A DNA stretch of 64,000 nt, from positions 434,001-498,000 of the forward strand of contig JADCLP010000001.1 in assembly GCA_014983025.1 (NCBI GenBank), given 5' to 3'. Shown here one piece after another: positions 1-7,865 of the stretch; the stretch's first letter is position 1; every line of letters begins with the position of its first letter. This DNA comes from Erythrobacteraceae bacterium E2-1 Yellow Sea. Its GTDB lineage: Bacteria > Pseudomonadota > Alphaproteobacteria > Sphingomonadales > Sphingomonadaceae. The position numbers and the translations under genes were made by a program. The notes under the pieces are model-generated. The model ran no database searches. It was not told the origin of the DNA and saw only the letters and a program-made list of their open reading frames with translations.

Positions 1-100
1 GCGCCGGTGAAGAACCTCCCAATCCGTTGGGAGATGACACATCGGGCGCCAAGCGCTTCTCATCGGTTCGCCTGACGAGAAGACCACGCGCTGGTGAGAG
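1..100 (+). ncRNA. 3' part of an unidentified structured RNA (cut by window start)
   Basis: The first 100 bases fold into several compact helices and contain no convincing coding frame. Seen: a 7-bp stem at 16-22/27-33 closed by a TCCG tetraloop; GCGCC at 1-5 pairing with GGCGC at 45-49; and a stem 56-61/77-82 (CTTCTC/GAGAAG) capped by a TTCG loop at 67-70. A terminator hairpin follows at 102-127. Tetraloop-capped stems followed by a terminator are typical of the 3' end of a stable RNA such as tmRNA or 6S RNA, but I recognise no diagnostic sequence of tmRNA, RNase P, SRP or 6S. The family call is therefore open; a leader of rlpA is the alternative. Confidence 0.35.
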
Positions 101-101
101 T

Positions 102-131
102 GGGGTCGACAGCTTGCTGTCGGCCCCATTT
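102..131 (+). terminator. Rho-independent-type hairpin
   Basis: GGGGTCGACA (102-111) pairs with TGTCGGCCCC (118-127), ten pairs with one G-T wobble, around a six-base loop, followed by ATTTG. The trailing T run is short, so the strength is uncertain. It separates the structured segment at the window start from rlpA. Confidence 0.5.
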
Positions 132-217
132 GCATTTGCGCCATGCCGGTTTCTTTCCCGGATGAGCGGCCTCTACCGCAATTGCCCCTATTTATCCCTT
201 TCCCGTATAAGCCCTGC

Positions 218-736
218 ATGGACAGGAGCATGCACCTGCGCCCGGTCAGGCTTTCAGCCGCCGCGCTGATGATCGCCACGCTTGGCGCATCAGCGTCATT
301 CGCTGGCCTGCCTGCCGAGGCGGTAGAGGGCGATTTCATATCCGGTTTTGACCATTTGGCGCGGCCCGCCCTGCCATCTGAGGCGGAGGAAGGCGCGGTC
401 GACATTTCCGCGATAGAGCCGCCCATCCAGCCCGCCACGCAAACTCTTGGCAGCGGGATGGCATCCTTTTACGGGCGCCGTTTTGCCGGGCGCCCCACCG
501 CCAGTGGTGAGGCATTTGACCCTACCCAGTTGACCGCTGCGCATCGCACCCTGCCCTTTGGCAGCCTGGTCCGCGTTACCAACCCGCGCAATGGCCGCTC
601 TGTCGTGGTCCGCATCAATGACCGCGGGCCGTTCCATGGCAGACGCGTGATTGACCTGAGCCGCGCCGCGGCAGAGGAAATCGGCATCGTGCAATCAGGC
701 CATGGCAGGGTGGAGCTGGAACTGCTCGAGGATTGA
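218..736 (+). CDS. rlpA: RlpA-like septal ring lytic transglycosylase / DPBB protein
   Basis: 172 aa from the chosen ATG. The N-terminus is basic then hydrophobic (RLSAAALMIATLGASASFAG), which reads as a signal peptide, so the protein is exported. The C-terminal half carries the RlpA double-psi beta-barrel: GMASFYGRRFAGRPTASGE, TAAHRTLPFGSLVRVTN and VRINDRGPF, with the conserved Asp of NDRGPF. RlpA enzymes cleave denuded glycan strands at the division septum. No SPOR domain is present, so this is a short form. An upstream ATG at 143 is open in frame, but it would put about 25 odd residues before the signal peptide; 218 or 230 is preferred. The ribosome binding site is poor for all of them. 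Confidence 0.85.
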   Translation: MDRSMHLRPVRLSAAALMIATLGASASFAGLPAEAVEGDFISGFDHLARPALPSEAEEGAVDISAIEPPIQPATQTLGSGMASFYGRRFAGRPTASGEAFDPTQLTAAHRTLPFGSLVRVTNPRNGRSVVVRINDRGPFHGRRVIDLSRAAAEEIGIVQSGHGRVELELLED

Positions 737-766
737 GCGCCCCAGCCCAGCCCCAGCCCCGCATGA

Positions 767-1216
767 TCAATCGTTCAACTGGCCGCGGATCGCCCCTTCC
801 GGAAATTCGGCGGTGTGGACATTGACGTAATATTTCGCCTTGTTCTTGGCGATTTTCTTCAACAGCGCCGGATCAACATCCACGCACACATCATCACCTT
901 CATCGCCCATCAGCTGCAGCGTCACCACCGGCGGGCCATTTTTGCCCACGGCCCCTTCATGCAGATGCGCGGCGGTCACTTCATCCAGCCCATCAACCTC
1001 CAGCATATAGCACATGCGCCCGGCTTCCAGGTCCAGTTCGGCAGAGAAATCGCCTGCCGCATCATCGCCTGCACCCTTGCTCACTTCCTGTTCGCCAAAC
1101 AGGCTGGTGCCGATGTAATCATTATTATCCTGCGCCATTGCGGGCATCACGCTGCCTGCAAAACCCGCCACCAAACCGCACGCCACAACTGTTGCAAAAC
1201 CAACGCGCAATCTCAT
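767..1216 (-). CDS. Secreted CHRD-domain protein
   Basis: 149 aa. The start at 1216 has GGAGAG just upstream and opens a clear signal peptide ending near AMA-Q (residue 28). The rest is one CHRD (chordin-type) domain: GTSLFGEQEV at the front, an AHLHEG motif in the middle, and YYVNVHTAEFPEGAIRGQL at the end, a hallmark of the family. Bacterial CHRD proteins are exported beta-rich proteins of unknown function. Two cysteines (in GRMCYML and DDVCVDV) may form a disulfide. It converges on rlpA with a 30-bp gap. Family assignment is firm; no role can be given. Confidence 0.85.
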   Translation of the reverse strand: MRLRVGFATVVACGLVAGFAGSVMPAMAQDNNDYIGTSLFGEQEVSKGAGDDAAGDFSAELDLEAGRMCYMLEVDGLDEVTAAHLHEGAVGKNGPPVVTLQLMGDEGDDVCVDVDPALLKKIAKNKAKYYVNVHTAEFPEGAIRGQLND

Positions 1217-1303
1217 CTTTGCTCTCCTGCGGGCCGAACATGGCCCAGGCTGCGATTTACGCCTGTTGCGTGAGTCGGAGAAGCAGGATTCGCACATGGC
1301 CCG

Positions 1304-2236
1304 CTATGATGGCGCGAGAGCGGATTCCAGCGCCGCGTCCAGCGCCTCTTCACTGGTGATCAGCCACCATTCGGGCAGGTCCGCCTCAAACGCCTCGATC
1401 TGCAATTCCTCGATAAAGCCGGTGGTATCGCCCAGCTGATAGGGGGTCTGCACACCACGCGGCCGCGCATCCCACATGCGGTTGAGCCGGTTGCCAAACC
1501 ACTGGCAATCCGCCTGCGTCAGCGCGTGCTCCGGCCCATTGCACAGCCCCCCGCATTGAGGGCACGGGTCGGGTATTGGTGTTGAAGAAGTCCTACCCGA
1601 TGGAACACATGGAACAGGGTTATGATCGGGATTTTCAGATGGGCAATCCGCTCGTACTTCGACAGGCTCAGCATGAGCGGATTTATGTGCACACCCCCGC
1701 TCACCTTGAGCCTGTTCCCCTTCCCGCTTACCCTGAGCCTGTCCCCCTTCCCGCTCACCCTGAGCCTGTCCCCCTTCCCGCTCACCCTGAGCCTGTCGAA
1801 GGGTAGGAACAGAGTCCAGTTCCTCCCCCCGTTGCAGGGCCTCGATCTGGTCATCCAGCGCGGCCAGCGCGCCCGCCACATCGCCACGCTCGGCCAGTCT
1901 GTCGAGCCGCGCCAGATGCGCGAGCAACAGCCTGTCGGAATAGCGGCGCCGCACCGCCACCTCCTCCCCATGATAGAACACCGCCTCCTCCCACCCGTTC
2001 AGCGCGCGGTCGGCCAGTACCTCCTCCGCATTGTGCCGGGCACTGAGCAAGGCCGCATCCCAGGCCCGCGCCAGAGCGGGTGACCTGCGTCGCGCGCGAT
2101 AGGCGGTTTGCGGAGAGACCCGCGCCACCTTGCACGCCAAACGGACATTGCCGGAGTGAGAGAGGTTTTCGAGGAACACCCCCTGCGCCTGCGGGGAAAA
2201 GATGGAGTGGCGTTCTACGGGGACGAGAGCGTTCAT
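1304..2236 (-). CDS. HTH protein with repeat-derived linker, function unknown
   Basis: 310 aa from the ATG at 2236, which has AAGAGGTG nine bases upstream. Three parts can be seen. Residues about 1-100 hold a helix-turn-helix-like segment (NVRLACKVARVSPQTAYRAR) resembling small terminase-type or homeodomain-like DNA-binding folds. The middle, about residues 145-215, is low-complexity and made of translated DNA repeats (QAQGEREGG four times, then AEPVEVRA). The end has a CPQCGGLCNG cluster, possibly metal-binding, followed by a Trp-rich, acidic tail. The linker differs in composition from both ends and looks like repeat insertion kept in frame. No function is proposed beyond probable DNA binding. 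Confidence 0.7.
   Translation of the reverse strand: MNALVPVERHSIFSPQAQGVFLENLSHSGNVRLACKVARVSPQTAYRARRRSPALARAWDAALLSARHNAEEVLADRALNGWEEAVFYHGEEVAVRRRYSDRLLLAHLARLDRLAERGDVAGALAALDDQIEALQRGEELDSVPTLRQAQGEREGGQAQGEREGGQAQGKREGEQAQGERGCAHKSAHAEPVEVRADCPSENPDHNPVPCVPSGRTSSTPIPDPCPQCGGLCNGPEHALTQADCQWFGNRLNRMWDARPRGVQTPYQLGDTTGFIEELQIEAFEADLPEWWLITSEEALDAALESALAPS
1591..1615. repeat. Dispersed 25-bp repeat, copy 1
   Basis: Its reverse complement begins GTTCCATGTGTTCCATCG and matches 53044-53068 at 24 of 25 positions. It lies inside the coding sequence of the HTH protein and contributes to its linker. GTTCCAT occurs twice within the unit. Confidence 0.7.
1657..1680 (-). repeat. Dispersed GAGCCTGTCGAAG-type repeat, inverted copy
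   Basis: Reads CTTCGACAGGCTCAG on the plus strand. It is the reverse complement, with one mismatch, of the last unit of the tandem array at 1778-1801, so the two can pair around a 97-base loop. Another copy lies at 50914-50939. Confidence 0.75.
1697..1804 (+). repeat. Four 27-bp tandem repeats inside a coding sequence
   Basis: Four units start at 1697, 1724, 1751 and 1778. Each begins CCGCT(C/T)ACC(T/C)TGAGCCTGT and the first three end CCCCTTC; the fourth ends in GAAGGGT. Units 3 and 4 share their first 20 bases. 27 is divisible by three, so on the minus strand each unit adds nine residues (QAQGEREGG) to the HTH protein without breaking its frame. Confidence 0.9.
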
Positions 2237-2311
2237 GCGGCACCTCTTGGGGATGAAGGGAAACCGAAAACACTGCACTAAATAGCTGTGTGTAGGAAAG
2301 TATCTGAATAG

Positions 2312-2339
2312 TTGTTTCTTTAAAAATATTTGGTTAGAT
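2312..2339 (+). promoter_or_regulatory. Candidate retron promoter
   Basis: TTGTTT (2312-2317) and TTAGAT (2334-2339) are 16 bases apart in an A+T-rich stretch. This spacing would start transcription near 2346, exactly where the a1 arm of the retron RNA begins. Assignment is from sequence only. Confidence 0.5.
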
Positions 2340-2345
2340 GAAGCG

Positions 2346-2517
2346 CCTCTTAGCTGGGTGAAGTCCAACTTCGGGCCAAACTCTATGCCGGGCGTTTAGC
2401 CAGGCTGAATTAAATTGCGCGACAATGGGCGCCGATTTCGGAATCCGAATTCGACCCCGGGCTATGTCGCCTCGGCGCCGAATTCGGATTCCGAAATCGG
2501 TCGCTCTAAGTAAGGGG
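2346..2517 (+). ncRNA. Retron msr-msd RNA
   Basis: Lies between the promoter and the effector gene, the usual place in Ec86/St85-type retrons. a1 is CCTCTTA at 2346-2352, directly followed by G2353-C2354; CTTAGC matches the branch-site context of Ec86, as I recall it, making G2353 the likely 2'-5' branching guanosine. a2 is TAAGGGG at 2511-2517 and pairs with all seven a1 bases (one G-U). The msr part has a small hairpin GAAGT/ACTTC (2360-2364/2368-2372) and a weaker one near 2389-2405. The msd is a perfect 22-bp stem, 2432-2453 with 2479-2500, with a 25-base loop, extended by GCGAC/GTCGC (2419-2423/2500-2504). The exact ends of the DNA copy cannot be set from sequence. Confidence 0.8.
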
Positions 2518-2521
2518 AACT

Positions 2522-3430
2522 ATGCGCCACCCGCTTCTTGATTCTCACGATGAATTGAGAAAGCGGGTGGCGTCTTTGCTTTCTGAAGGATTGTCTATCC
2601 GACGGTCAGGCAATCTTTTGCTTGTCTGCGGAAACAACAAGCCACGGGGGCTCAGGTCAAAATTCTGCCGCTATGCTGATCGGAAGCTTCAGGATTTCAA
2701 GATTTTCCAGCCTGAGTTCGCCATGCGAAACTACTTTGCGGAGAATGGCGAAGAACAGCTTGATCTCGGAGATTTCGAAACCTTGATCGGTGATCTCTCC
2801 CATGCAGTGATCATTTTTCCGGAAGGCCCTGGCTCTTATGCTGAGACGGGCTATTTCGCTAACATTCCCAAGCTTTGCGGTAAATCGATGCTGATTTTGG
2901 ACTCGGATCAGCAAAGAAACGACAGTTTCATAATGATGGGTCCAGCTCGAAAATTCGAAAAGAAGTCAAAATTTGCCCCCACTATTTGGACCGACTTTCG
3001 GAAACCGGATTTTGCTCCAATAGCTTCGCGCCTGACCGAGCGGCACCCATATTCTGCGGCTAAAAAATTATTGGACCCCAAAGAACGCGATCAACCTTAC
3101 GATTTGTTCTGCCTCCTTTATAAGATTTTCGATTTGCTCATCGTTTCAAGAATTGAAGACGTACTATTTATCCTCAACTCTGTCACTGGAGGGCACGCTC
3201 CACGTAAGCAAGCCAAGGATATTGCTTCGATTTTGATCGGTGCAGAATATATCAATCCTGTAGGAGATTTTGGCCACTATTTTGCATCGCCGAGGTTTTC
3301 AGACCTCGTTTATCTACGGAGCGGATATGCAGAAATAGAATCAACGCTGAAGCTCGAAATACTAGAAGTCTTGCGAAATGCTGAGCCTGAGTTTTCCGAG
3401 TTTTTGAAAGCTCGCGCCGATGCTGCTTGA
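2522..3430 (+). CDS. Retron effector, nucleoside deoxyribosyltransferase-like (St85/Ec86 type)
   Basis: 302 aa, the usual size of type II retron effectors (about 300). Residues about 30-140 look like a Rossmann-type deoxyribosyltransferase/TIR-like fold: LLLVCGNNKPRG (32-43), then VIIFPEGPGSYAETGYFA (96-113), where E101 and E108 are candidate catalytic or ligand-binding acids. The C-terminal half (about 190-302) is helical and could be the DNA-binding part known in this family. The ATG follows AAGGGG, which is also the a2 arm of the msr-msd RNA. It overlaps the reverse transcriptase gene by 11 bp. In known systems this protein is a toxin held inactive by the RT-msDNA complex and released on phage attack; that role is inferred here. 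Base composition looks more A+T-rich than the neighbours. Confidence 0.85.
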   Translation: MRHPLLDSHDELRKRVASLLSEGLSIRRSGNLLLVCGNNKPRGLRSKFCRYADRKLQDFKIFQPEFAMRNYFAENGEEQLDLGDFETLIGDLSHAVIIFPEGPGSYAETGYFANIPKLCGKSMLILDSDQQRNDSFIMMGPARKFEKKSKFAPTIWTDFRKPDFAPIASRLTERHPYSAAKKLLDPKERDQPYDLFCLLYKIFDLLIVSRIEDVLFILNSVTGGHAPRKQAKDIASILIGAEYINPVGDFGHYFASPRFSDLVYLRSGYAEIESTLKLEILEVLRNAEPEFSEFLKARADAA

Positions 3431-4328
3431 CGAACTTTCTGCAGAGACCGGTTTGCGTCCCGACCGGCTTGAATACTATGCCGATTCTGCTTCTAGGCGG
3501 TACTATTCGTTCACGATCAAGAAGCGGAACGGTGATCCTCGGTGGATCAGGCACCCAGCAAAACCTCTCAAAAGTCTTCAGCGTTGGCTGAATTCGAACG
3601 TTATATCTCGGATGAGGGTTCATCAATGCGCGATGGCTTATCAGCCGGGATCAAACATACGTTCAAATGCACTACGTCACGCTTCATCAAACTTCACTGT
3701 TAGGATCGATTTCGAAGATTTCTTTCCAAGTTTCAAGAGAAGCGGGATTGTAAAATTCCTGAAAGATCAAGAGAAGTTTGGTCTAAAGTTAGGTCGACGA
3801 GATATTACGTTTCTATCCAAGATTGTCACTCGGTTTGACGAGCTAACAATTGGAGCTCCGTCGTCACCCTTGCTTACAAATGCGATGATGTATTCTTTTG
3901 ACAAGGAAGTTAGCGAGTTCTGCGAGCGAAAAGGCCTAACCTACACTCGATATGCAGATGACATCTATATTTCATCAGTCGCGCCGAATGGACTGGATGG
4001 AGTTCTACAAAGGGTCGCTGCTGCAGCTAAAAAATTCCCCTATGCAAAACTCAGGATCAACTCCAGCAAAACGTCCTACACGTCGAGACGGTATCGTCGG
4101 ATGATTACGGGACTAGTGATCACGCCTGATCACAAAATCTCTCTCGGTCGCAAGAGAAAGAGGGAGATACACTCGCTTGTGCACATGGCTTCAGTTGACA
4201 AGTTGGACCTTGAGAAACTTTCGTATCTCCAGGGTATGTTGGCATTTACAAAAGATGTCGAGCCGTCATTCTTTGAAACGCTCGTTGCTAAATATGGACG
4301 AAAGACAGTCGAAAGAATTTTGCTGTAG
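3420..4328 (+). CDS. Retron reverse transcriptase (St85/Ec86 family)
   Basis: 302 aa. It has the retron-specific X motif NALRH (83-87), palm motif DFEDFFPSF (97-105), GAPSSPLLTNAMM (145-157), the catalytic YADD (178-181) in TRYADDIYIS, and the Y-region ITGL (229-232; usually VTGL). A basic thumb follows (GRKRKREIHSL). All catalytic aspartates are present, so it should be active. It would copy the msd from the branching guanosine of the RNA upstream to give msDNA. The ATG lies inside the end of the effector gene (ATGCTGCTTGA shared), implying coupled translation. No terminator is obvious in the 77 bp before the uvrA end. Confidence 0.93.
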   Translation: MLLDELSAETGLRPDRLEYYADSASRRYYSFTIKKRNGDPRWIRHPAKPLKSLQRWLNSNVISRMRVHQCAMAYQPGSNIRSNALRHASSNFTVRIDFEDFFPSFKRSGIVKFLKDQEKFGLKLGRRDITFLSKIVTRFDELTIGAPSSPLLTNAMMYSFDKEVSEFCERKGLTYTRYADDIYISSVAPNGLDGVLQRVAAAAKKFPYAKLRINSSKTSYTSRRYRRMITGLVITPDHKISLGRKRKREIHSLVHMASVDKLDLEKLSYLQGMLAFTKDVEPSFFETLVAKYGRKTVERILL

Positions 4329-4405
4329 AGCAAACTTGTCTTCGTGGCGGCCATGGCAAGCGTCTGGGCGCGATTGCGGTTCGCTGCTTGCTCGATGTAT
4401 CAGAG

Positions 4406-7333
4406 CTATTCAGCGGCTTCGCTTTGCTTCGCCAGCATGTTCGCGAGATACCGCCCCGTAAATGATCTTGGCTCCTCCGCCACCTCCTCAGGCGTCCCGC
4501 TCGCCACAATTTCACCCCCGCGCACGCCGCCCTCTGGGCCCAAGTCCAGAATAAAGTCGGCGGTTTTGATCACGTCCAGATTGTGTTCGATCACCACGAC
4601 AGAGTTCCCCTGATCCACCAGCCGGTGCAGCACTTCGAGCAGTTTGCGCACATCCTCAAAATGCAAACCAGTGGTCGGCTCGTCCAGAATATAGAGCGTT
4701 TGCCCGGTGCTGCGCTTGCTGAGTTCCTTGGCGAGTTTCACCCGCTGCGCCTCACCCCCTGATAGCGTGGTCGCCTGCTGGCCCACCTTGACATAGCCCA
4801 GCCCCACCTCGTTCAGCATATGCATCTTGTCACGAATGGGGGGGACGGCCTTGAAGAATTCTTCCGCATCCTCAATCGTCATGTCGAGCACGTCGGCGAT
4901 GCTCAGCCCCTTGAACTTCACCTCCAGCGTTTCACGGTTGTACCGTTTGCCGTGGCATTCCTCGCACGTGACATAGACATCGGGCAGGAAGTGCATTTCA
5001 ATCTTGATCAGCCCGTCACCCTGGCACGCCTCGCACCGGCCACCCTTGACGTTGAACGAAAATCGGCCGGGCTTGTAGCCGCGCGCCTGCGCCTCTGGCA
5101 GGCCGGCGAACCAATCGCGGATATTGGTGAAAGCGCCGGTATAGGTGGCAGGGTTGGACCGCGGGGTGCGGCCGATGGGCGACTGGTCAATCTCGATCAC
5201 CTTGTCGCAAAACTCCAGGCCCGTCACCTTGTCATGCGCGCCCGCAATCACGCGTGCGCCGTTGAGGTTGCGCGCGGCGGCGGCATAGAGCGTGTCGATG
5301 GTGAAGCTGGACTTGCCGCTGCCCGATACGCCGGTGATGCAGGCAAAGGTGCCGAGCGGGATGGATGCGGTGACGTTGTTGAGGTTGTTGGCGCGCGCGC
5401 CGTGGACCGTCAGCTGGTGGCCATTGCCCTTGCGCCGCGTGGCGGGCACATCAATCGCGCGGCGGCCGGTCAGGTAATCGGCGGTGAGGCTGTTCTTGGC
5501 CTTCAGCACCTGTTTCAGCGTGCCCTGCGCCACCACCTCGCCCCCATGGACACCTGCACCGGGGCCAAGGTCAACCACATGGTCCGCGCTGCGGATCGCA
5601 TCCTCGTCATGCTCCACCACGATCACCGTATTGCCCAGATCGCGCAGCCGCTTCAGCGTTTCCAGCAGACGGTCATTATCGCGCTGGTGCAGGCCGATGC
5701 TAGGTTCATCGAGCACATAGAGCACGCCCGATAGCCCGCTGCCGATCTGCGAAGCGAGGCGGATGCGCTGGCTCTCGCCGCCCGATAGCGTGCCGCTGGT
5801 GCGGTCCAAGTTGAGGTAATCCAGCCCGACATTGTCGAGGAAGCCCAACCGCTCGTTGATTTCCTTCAATATGGCGCGGGCGATCTGCGCCTGCGTGTCG
5901 CTCAGCTGGTCTTCCAGGCCCAGGAACCACGCCTTGGCATCGGCCACGCTCATGCGGACAGGGGTGGCGATATCGGTGGGGCCATTGCTGCTGGGGATTT
6001 TCACGCTCAGCGCCTTGTCATTCAGGCGCTTGCCCCCGCATGATTCGCACGGTTGCGCGGTCTGGTACTTGCTCAACTCCTCGCGCATCCATGCGCTGTC
6101 CGTCTGCAACAGGCGGCGGTTGAGATTGCCAATCACCCCTTCAAACGGTTTGGTGACGGTATATTCCTTGCGGCCATCCTTGAAGGTCAGCTCCACCGGC
6201 ATGCCGCCCGTGCCGTGCAGGATAATGCTGCGCTGATCCGGCTCAAGCTCGTTCCACGGCGTGGTCAGGTCAAAATCATACGCCTTGGCCAGGCTGGTCA
6301 GCACCTGCATGTAATAGGGGGACGGCGGGTTGCTCTTGGCCCATGGTACCACCGCGCCCTGCTTCAGCGTCAGTGCCTCGTTCGGGACAACCAGCTGCGG
6401 ATCGAACAGCAGCTTTTCGCCAATCCCATCACAAGTGGCGCAGGCACCCTGCGGCGCATTGAAGCTGAACAGGCGCGGTTCAATCTCCTCAATTGTGAAG
6501 CCGGAAACCGGGCAAGCGAATTTCTCGGAAAAGACGATGCGGTTGGCGGGGATACCCGCCCCCTTCATCGCGCCGCCGCCCTGCTCTTCTCCCTCGCGCC
6601 CAGGCACTACGCCTTCCGCCAGATCGACATAGGCCAACCCCTCGGCCAGTTTCAGCGCGGTTTCGAAGCTGTCCGCCAGCCGCGTCTCGATGCCTTCACG
6701 CACCGCCAGCCGGTCCACCACAACCTCAATGTCATGCTTGAACTTCTTGTCGAGCGCAGGCGCTTCCTCGATCACATAGATCTCGCCATCGATCCGCACA
6801 CGGGTGAAACCCGCCTTCTGCCACTCAGCCAGTTCCTTGCGGTATTCACCCTTGCGCCCGCGCACCACCGGCGCGAGCAAATATAGCCGCGTGCCTTCGG
6901 GCAGCGCCATCACCCTATCGACCATCTGACTGACGGTCTGCGCGCTGATCGGCTCACCCGTCGCAGGTGAATAAGGCACGCCAACCCGCGCCCATAACAG
7001 GCGCATGTAATCATAAATCTCGGTGACGGTCGCCACGGTCGAGCGCGGATTGCGACTGGTGGTTTTCTGCTCGATACTGATCGCAGGTGAAAGCCCGTCA
7101 ATATGTTCGACATCGGGCTTCTGCATCATTTCGAGGAATTGCCGCGCATAGGCGCTGAGGCTTTCGACATAACGCCGCTGCCCCTCTGCATAGATCGTAT
7201 CAAAAGCGAGTGACGACTTGCCCGAACCCGAAAGGCCGGTGATCACGATCAGCGCATCGCGCGGCAGATCAATGTCGATACCCTTGAGATTGTGCTCACG
7301 AGCACCGCGAACTGAAATTGTTGTGAGAGCCAT
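4406..7333 (-). CDS. uvrA: Excinuclease ABC subunit A
   Basis: 975 aa, full length. UvrA dimers find bulky DNA lesions and load UvrB in nucleotide excision repair. Seen: first Walker [10 protein letters not shown] (33-41); a first zinc module with Cys pairs around CPVSG and CATCDG; two ABC signatures LSGGESQRI and LSGGEAQRV; a second Walker [10 protein letters not shown]; the second zinc finger CEACQGDG...CEECHG; and Walker B/D-loops with [11 protein letters not shown] and [11 protein letters not shown]. Start [17 protein letters not shown] is the classical N-terminus. A GTTC-N7-GTTC SOS box lies about 70 bp upstream. The tail is Ala/Glu-rich and ends in EAAE. Confidence 0.98.
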   Translation of the reverse strand: MALTTISVRGAREHNLKGIDIDLPRDALIVITGLSGSGKSSLAFDTIYAEGQRRYVESLSAYARQFLEMMQKPDVEHIDGLSPAISIEQKTTSRNPRSTVATVTEIYDYMRLLWARVGVPYSPATGEPISAQTVSQMVDRVMALPEGTRLYLLAPVVRGRKGEYRKELAEWQKAGFTRVRIDGEIYVIEEAPALDKKFKHDIEVVVDRLAVREGIETRLADSFETALKLAEGLAYVDLAEGVVPGREGEEQGGGAMKGAGIPANRIVFSEKFACPVSGFTIEEIEPRLFSFNAPQGACATCDGIGEKLLFDPQLVVPNEALTLKQGAVVPWAKSNPPSPYYMQVLTSLAKAYDFDLTTPWNELEPDQRSIILHGTGGMPVELTFKDGRKEYTVTKPFEGVIGNLNRRLLQTDSAWMREELSKYQTAQPCESCGGKRLNDKALSVKIPSSNGPTDIATPVRMSVADAKAWFLGLEDQLSDTQAQIARAILKEINERLGFLDNVGLDYLNLDRTSGTLSGGESQRIRLASQIGSGLSGVLYVLDEPSIGLHQRDNDRLLETLKRLRDLGNTVIVVEHDEDAIRSADHVVDLGPGAGVHGGEVVAQGTLKQVLKAKNSLTADYLTGRRAIDVPATRRKGNGHQLTVHGARANNLNNVTASIPLGTFACITGVSGSGKSSFTIDTLYAAAARNLNGARVIAGAHDKVTGLEFCDKVIEIDQSPIGRTPRSNPATYTGAFTNIRDWFAGLPEAQARGYKPGRFSFNVKGGRCEACQGDGLIKIEMHFLPDVYVTCEECHGKRYNRETLEVKFKGLSIADVLDMTIEDAEEFFKAVPPIRDKMHMLNEVGLGYVKVGQQATTLSGGEAQRVKLAKELSKRSTGQTLYILDEPTTGLHFEDVRKLLEVLHRLVDQGNSVVVIEHNLDVIKTADFILDLGPEGGVRGGEIVASGTPEEVAEEPRSFTGRYLANMLAKQSEAAE

Positions 7334-7403
7334 GAGTTGCGATTTGGGGTCCGTTACAGGAAGAATCCAGAGGCAGCATTTTCATTGCCTGTCAATTCGT
7401 AAT

Positions 7404-7418
7404 GTTCCGCAAATGTTC
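7404..7418 (-). promoter_or_regulatory. LexA (SOS) box of uvrA
   Basis: GTTC at 7404-7407 and GTTC at 7415-7418 are separated by seven bases (CGCAAAT), an exact match to the alphaproteobacterial LexA operator GTTC-N7-GTTC. It lies 71-85 bp upstream of the uvrA start, where repression would be expected. uvrA is a standard SOS gene in this class. Confidence 0.8.
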
Positions 7419-7441
7419 ACACCTGTCAACACAGGTTGAAC
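7415..7441. repeat. Inverted repeat next to the SOS box
   Basis: GTTCA (7415-7419) pairs with TGAAC (7437-7441), and ACCTGT (7421-7426) with ACAGGT (7431-7436), around a CAAC loop with one bulged C. The left arm uses the right half of the SOS box. It could be a second operator or a chance palindrome. Confidence 0.55.
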
Positions 7442-7865
7442 AATCGCTGCACAGGCAAGGCGTTTACAGATGTGATCGTGAGACCCGTGCAATTTTAATC
7501 GCCAAAATGGATTCTTCTCTGGGGGAGACATGGCTGCCCTACATAAAAACTAAAGTGCAATTCAGCTCGCAACCCCTTAACCATACTCCCCTCTTTGTAA
7601 GTCTTCCCATCCAAGCCCTTCGGGTCGCACCAAGGGCGCAAAGCCAGCCGGATGAGACGATAGCCCAATCCGGCACCAGGACATTCCATACGGAAATGTT
7701 CCGTAGCCGGGGGCTACTCGACCGATGCGGTTTCTTCGCCGACGGACGACAAGCAACAGGTTGCATTTGCAATCAATCTCCTGTTCAAGTCCGCCTTGCT
7801 AATTCGCGCGGCAAGTTCACCCTTTCCAGATGAATTGCCCCTGCCAGCCATGCTTGGAGATCTTG
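7442..7865. other. Intergenic region, no gene supported
   Basis: 424 bp between the uvrA control region and the M3 peptidase. No frame looks like a real protein. Two perfect hairpins occur: GCCGGAT/ATCCGGC (7647-7653/7668-7674) and TACGGAA/TTCCGTA with a three-base loop (7689-7695/7699-7705). A small RNA is possible but no promoter or terminator stands out. Confidence 0.4.

Noticed and set aside
7402..7833. Open frame of about 140 codons between uvrA and the M3 peptidase
   Set aside because: No ribosome binding site, no domain-like pattern, and it starts inside the SOS box; composition is that of spacer.
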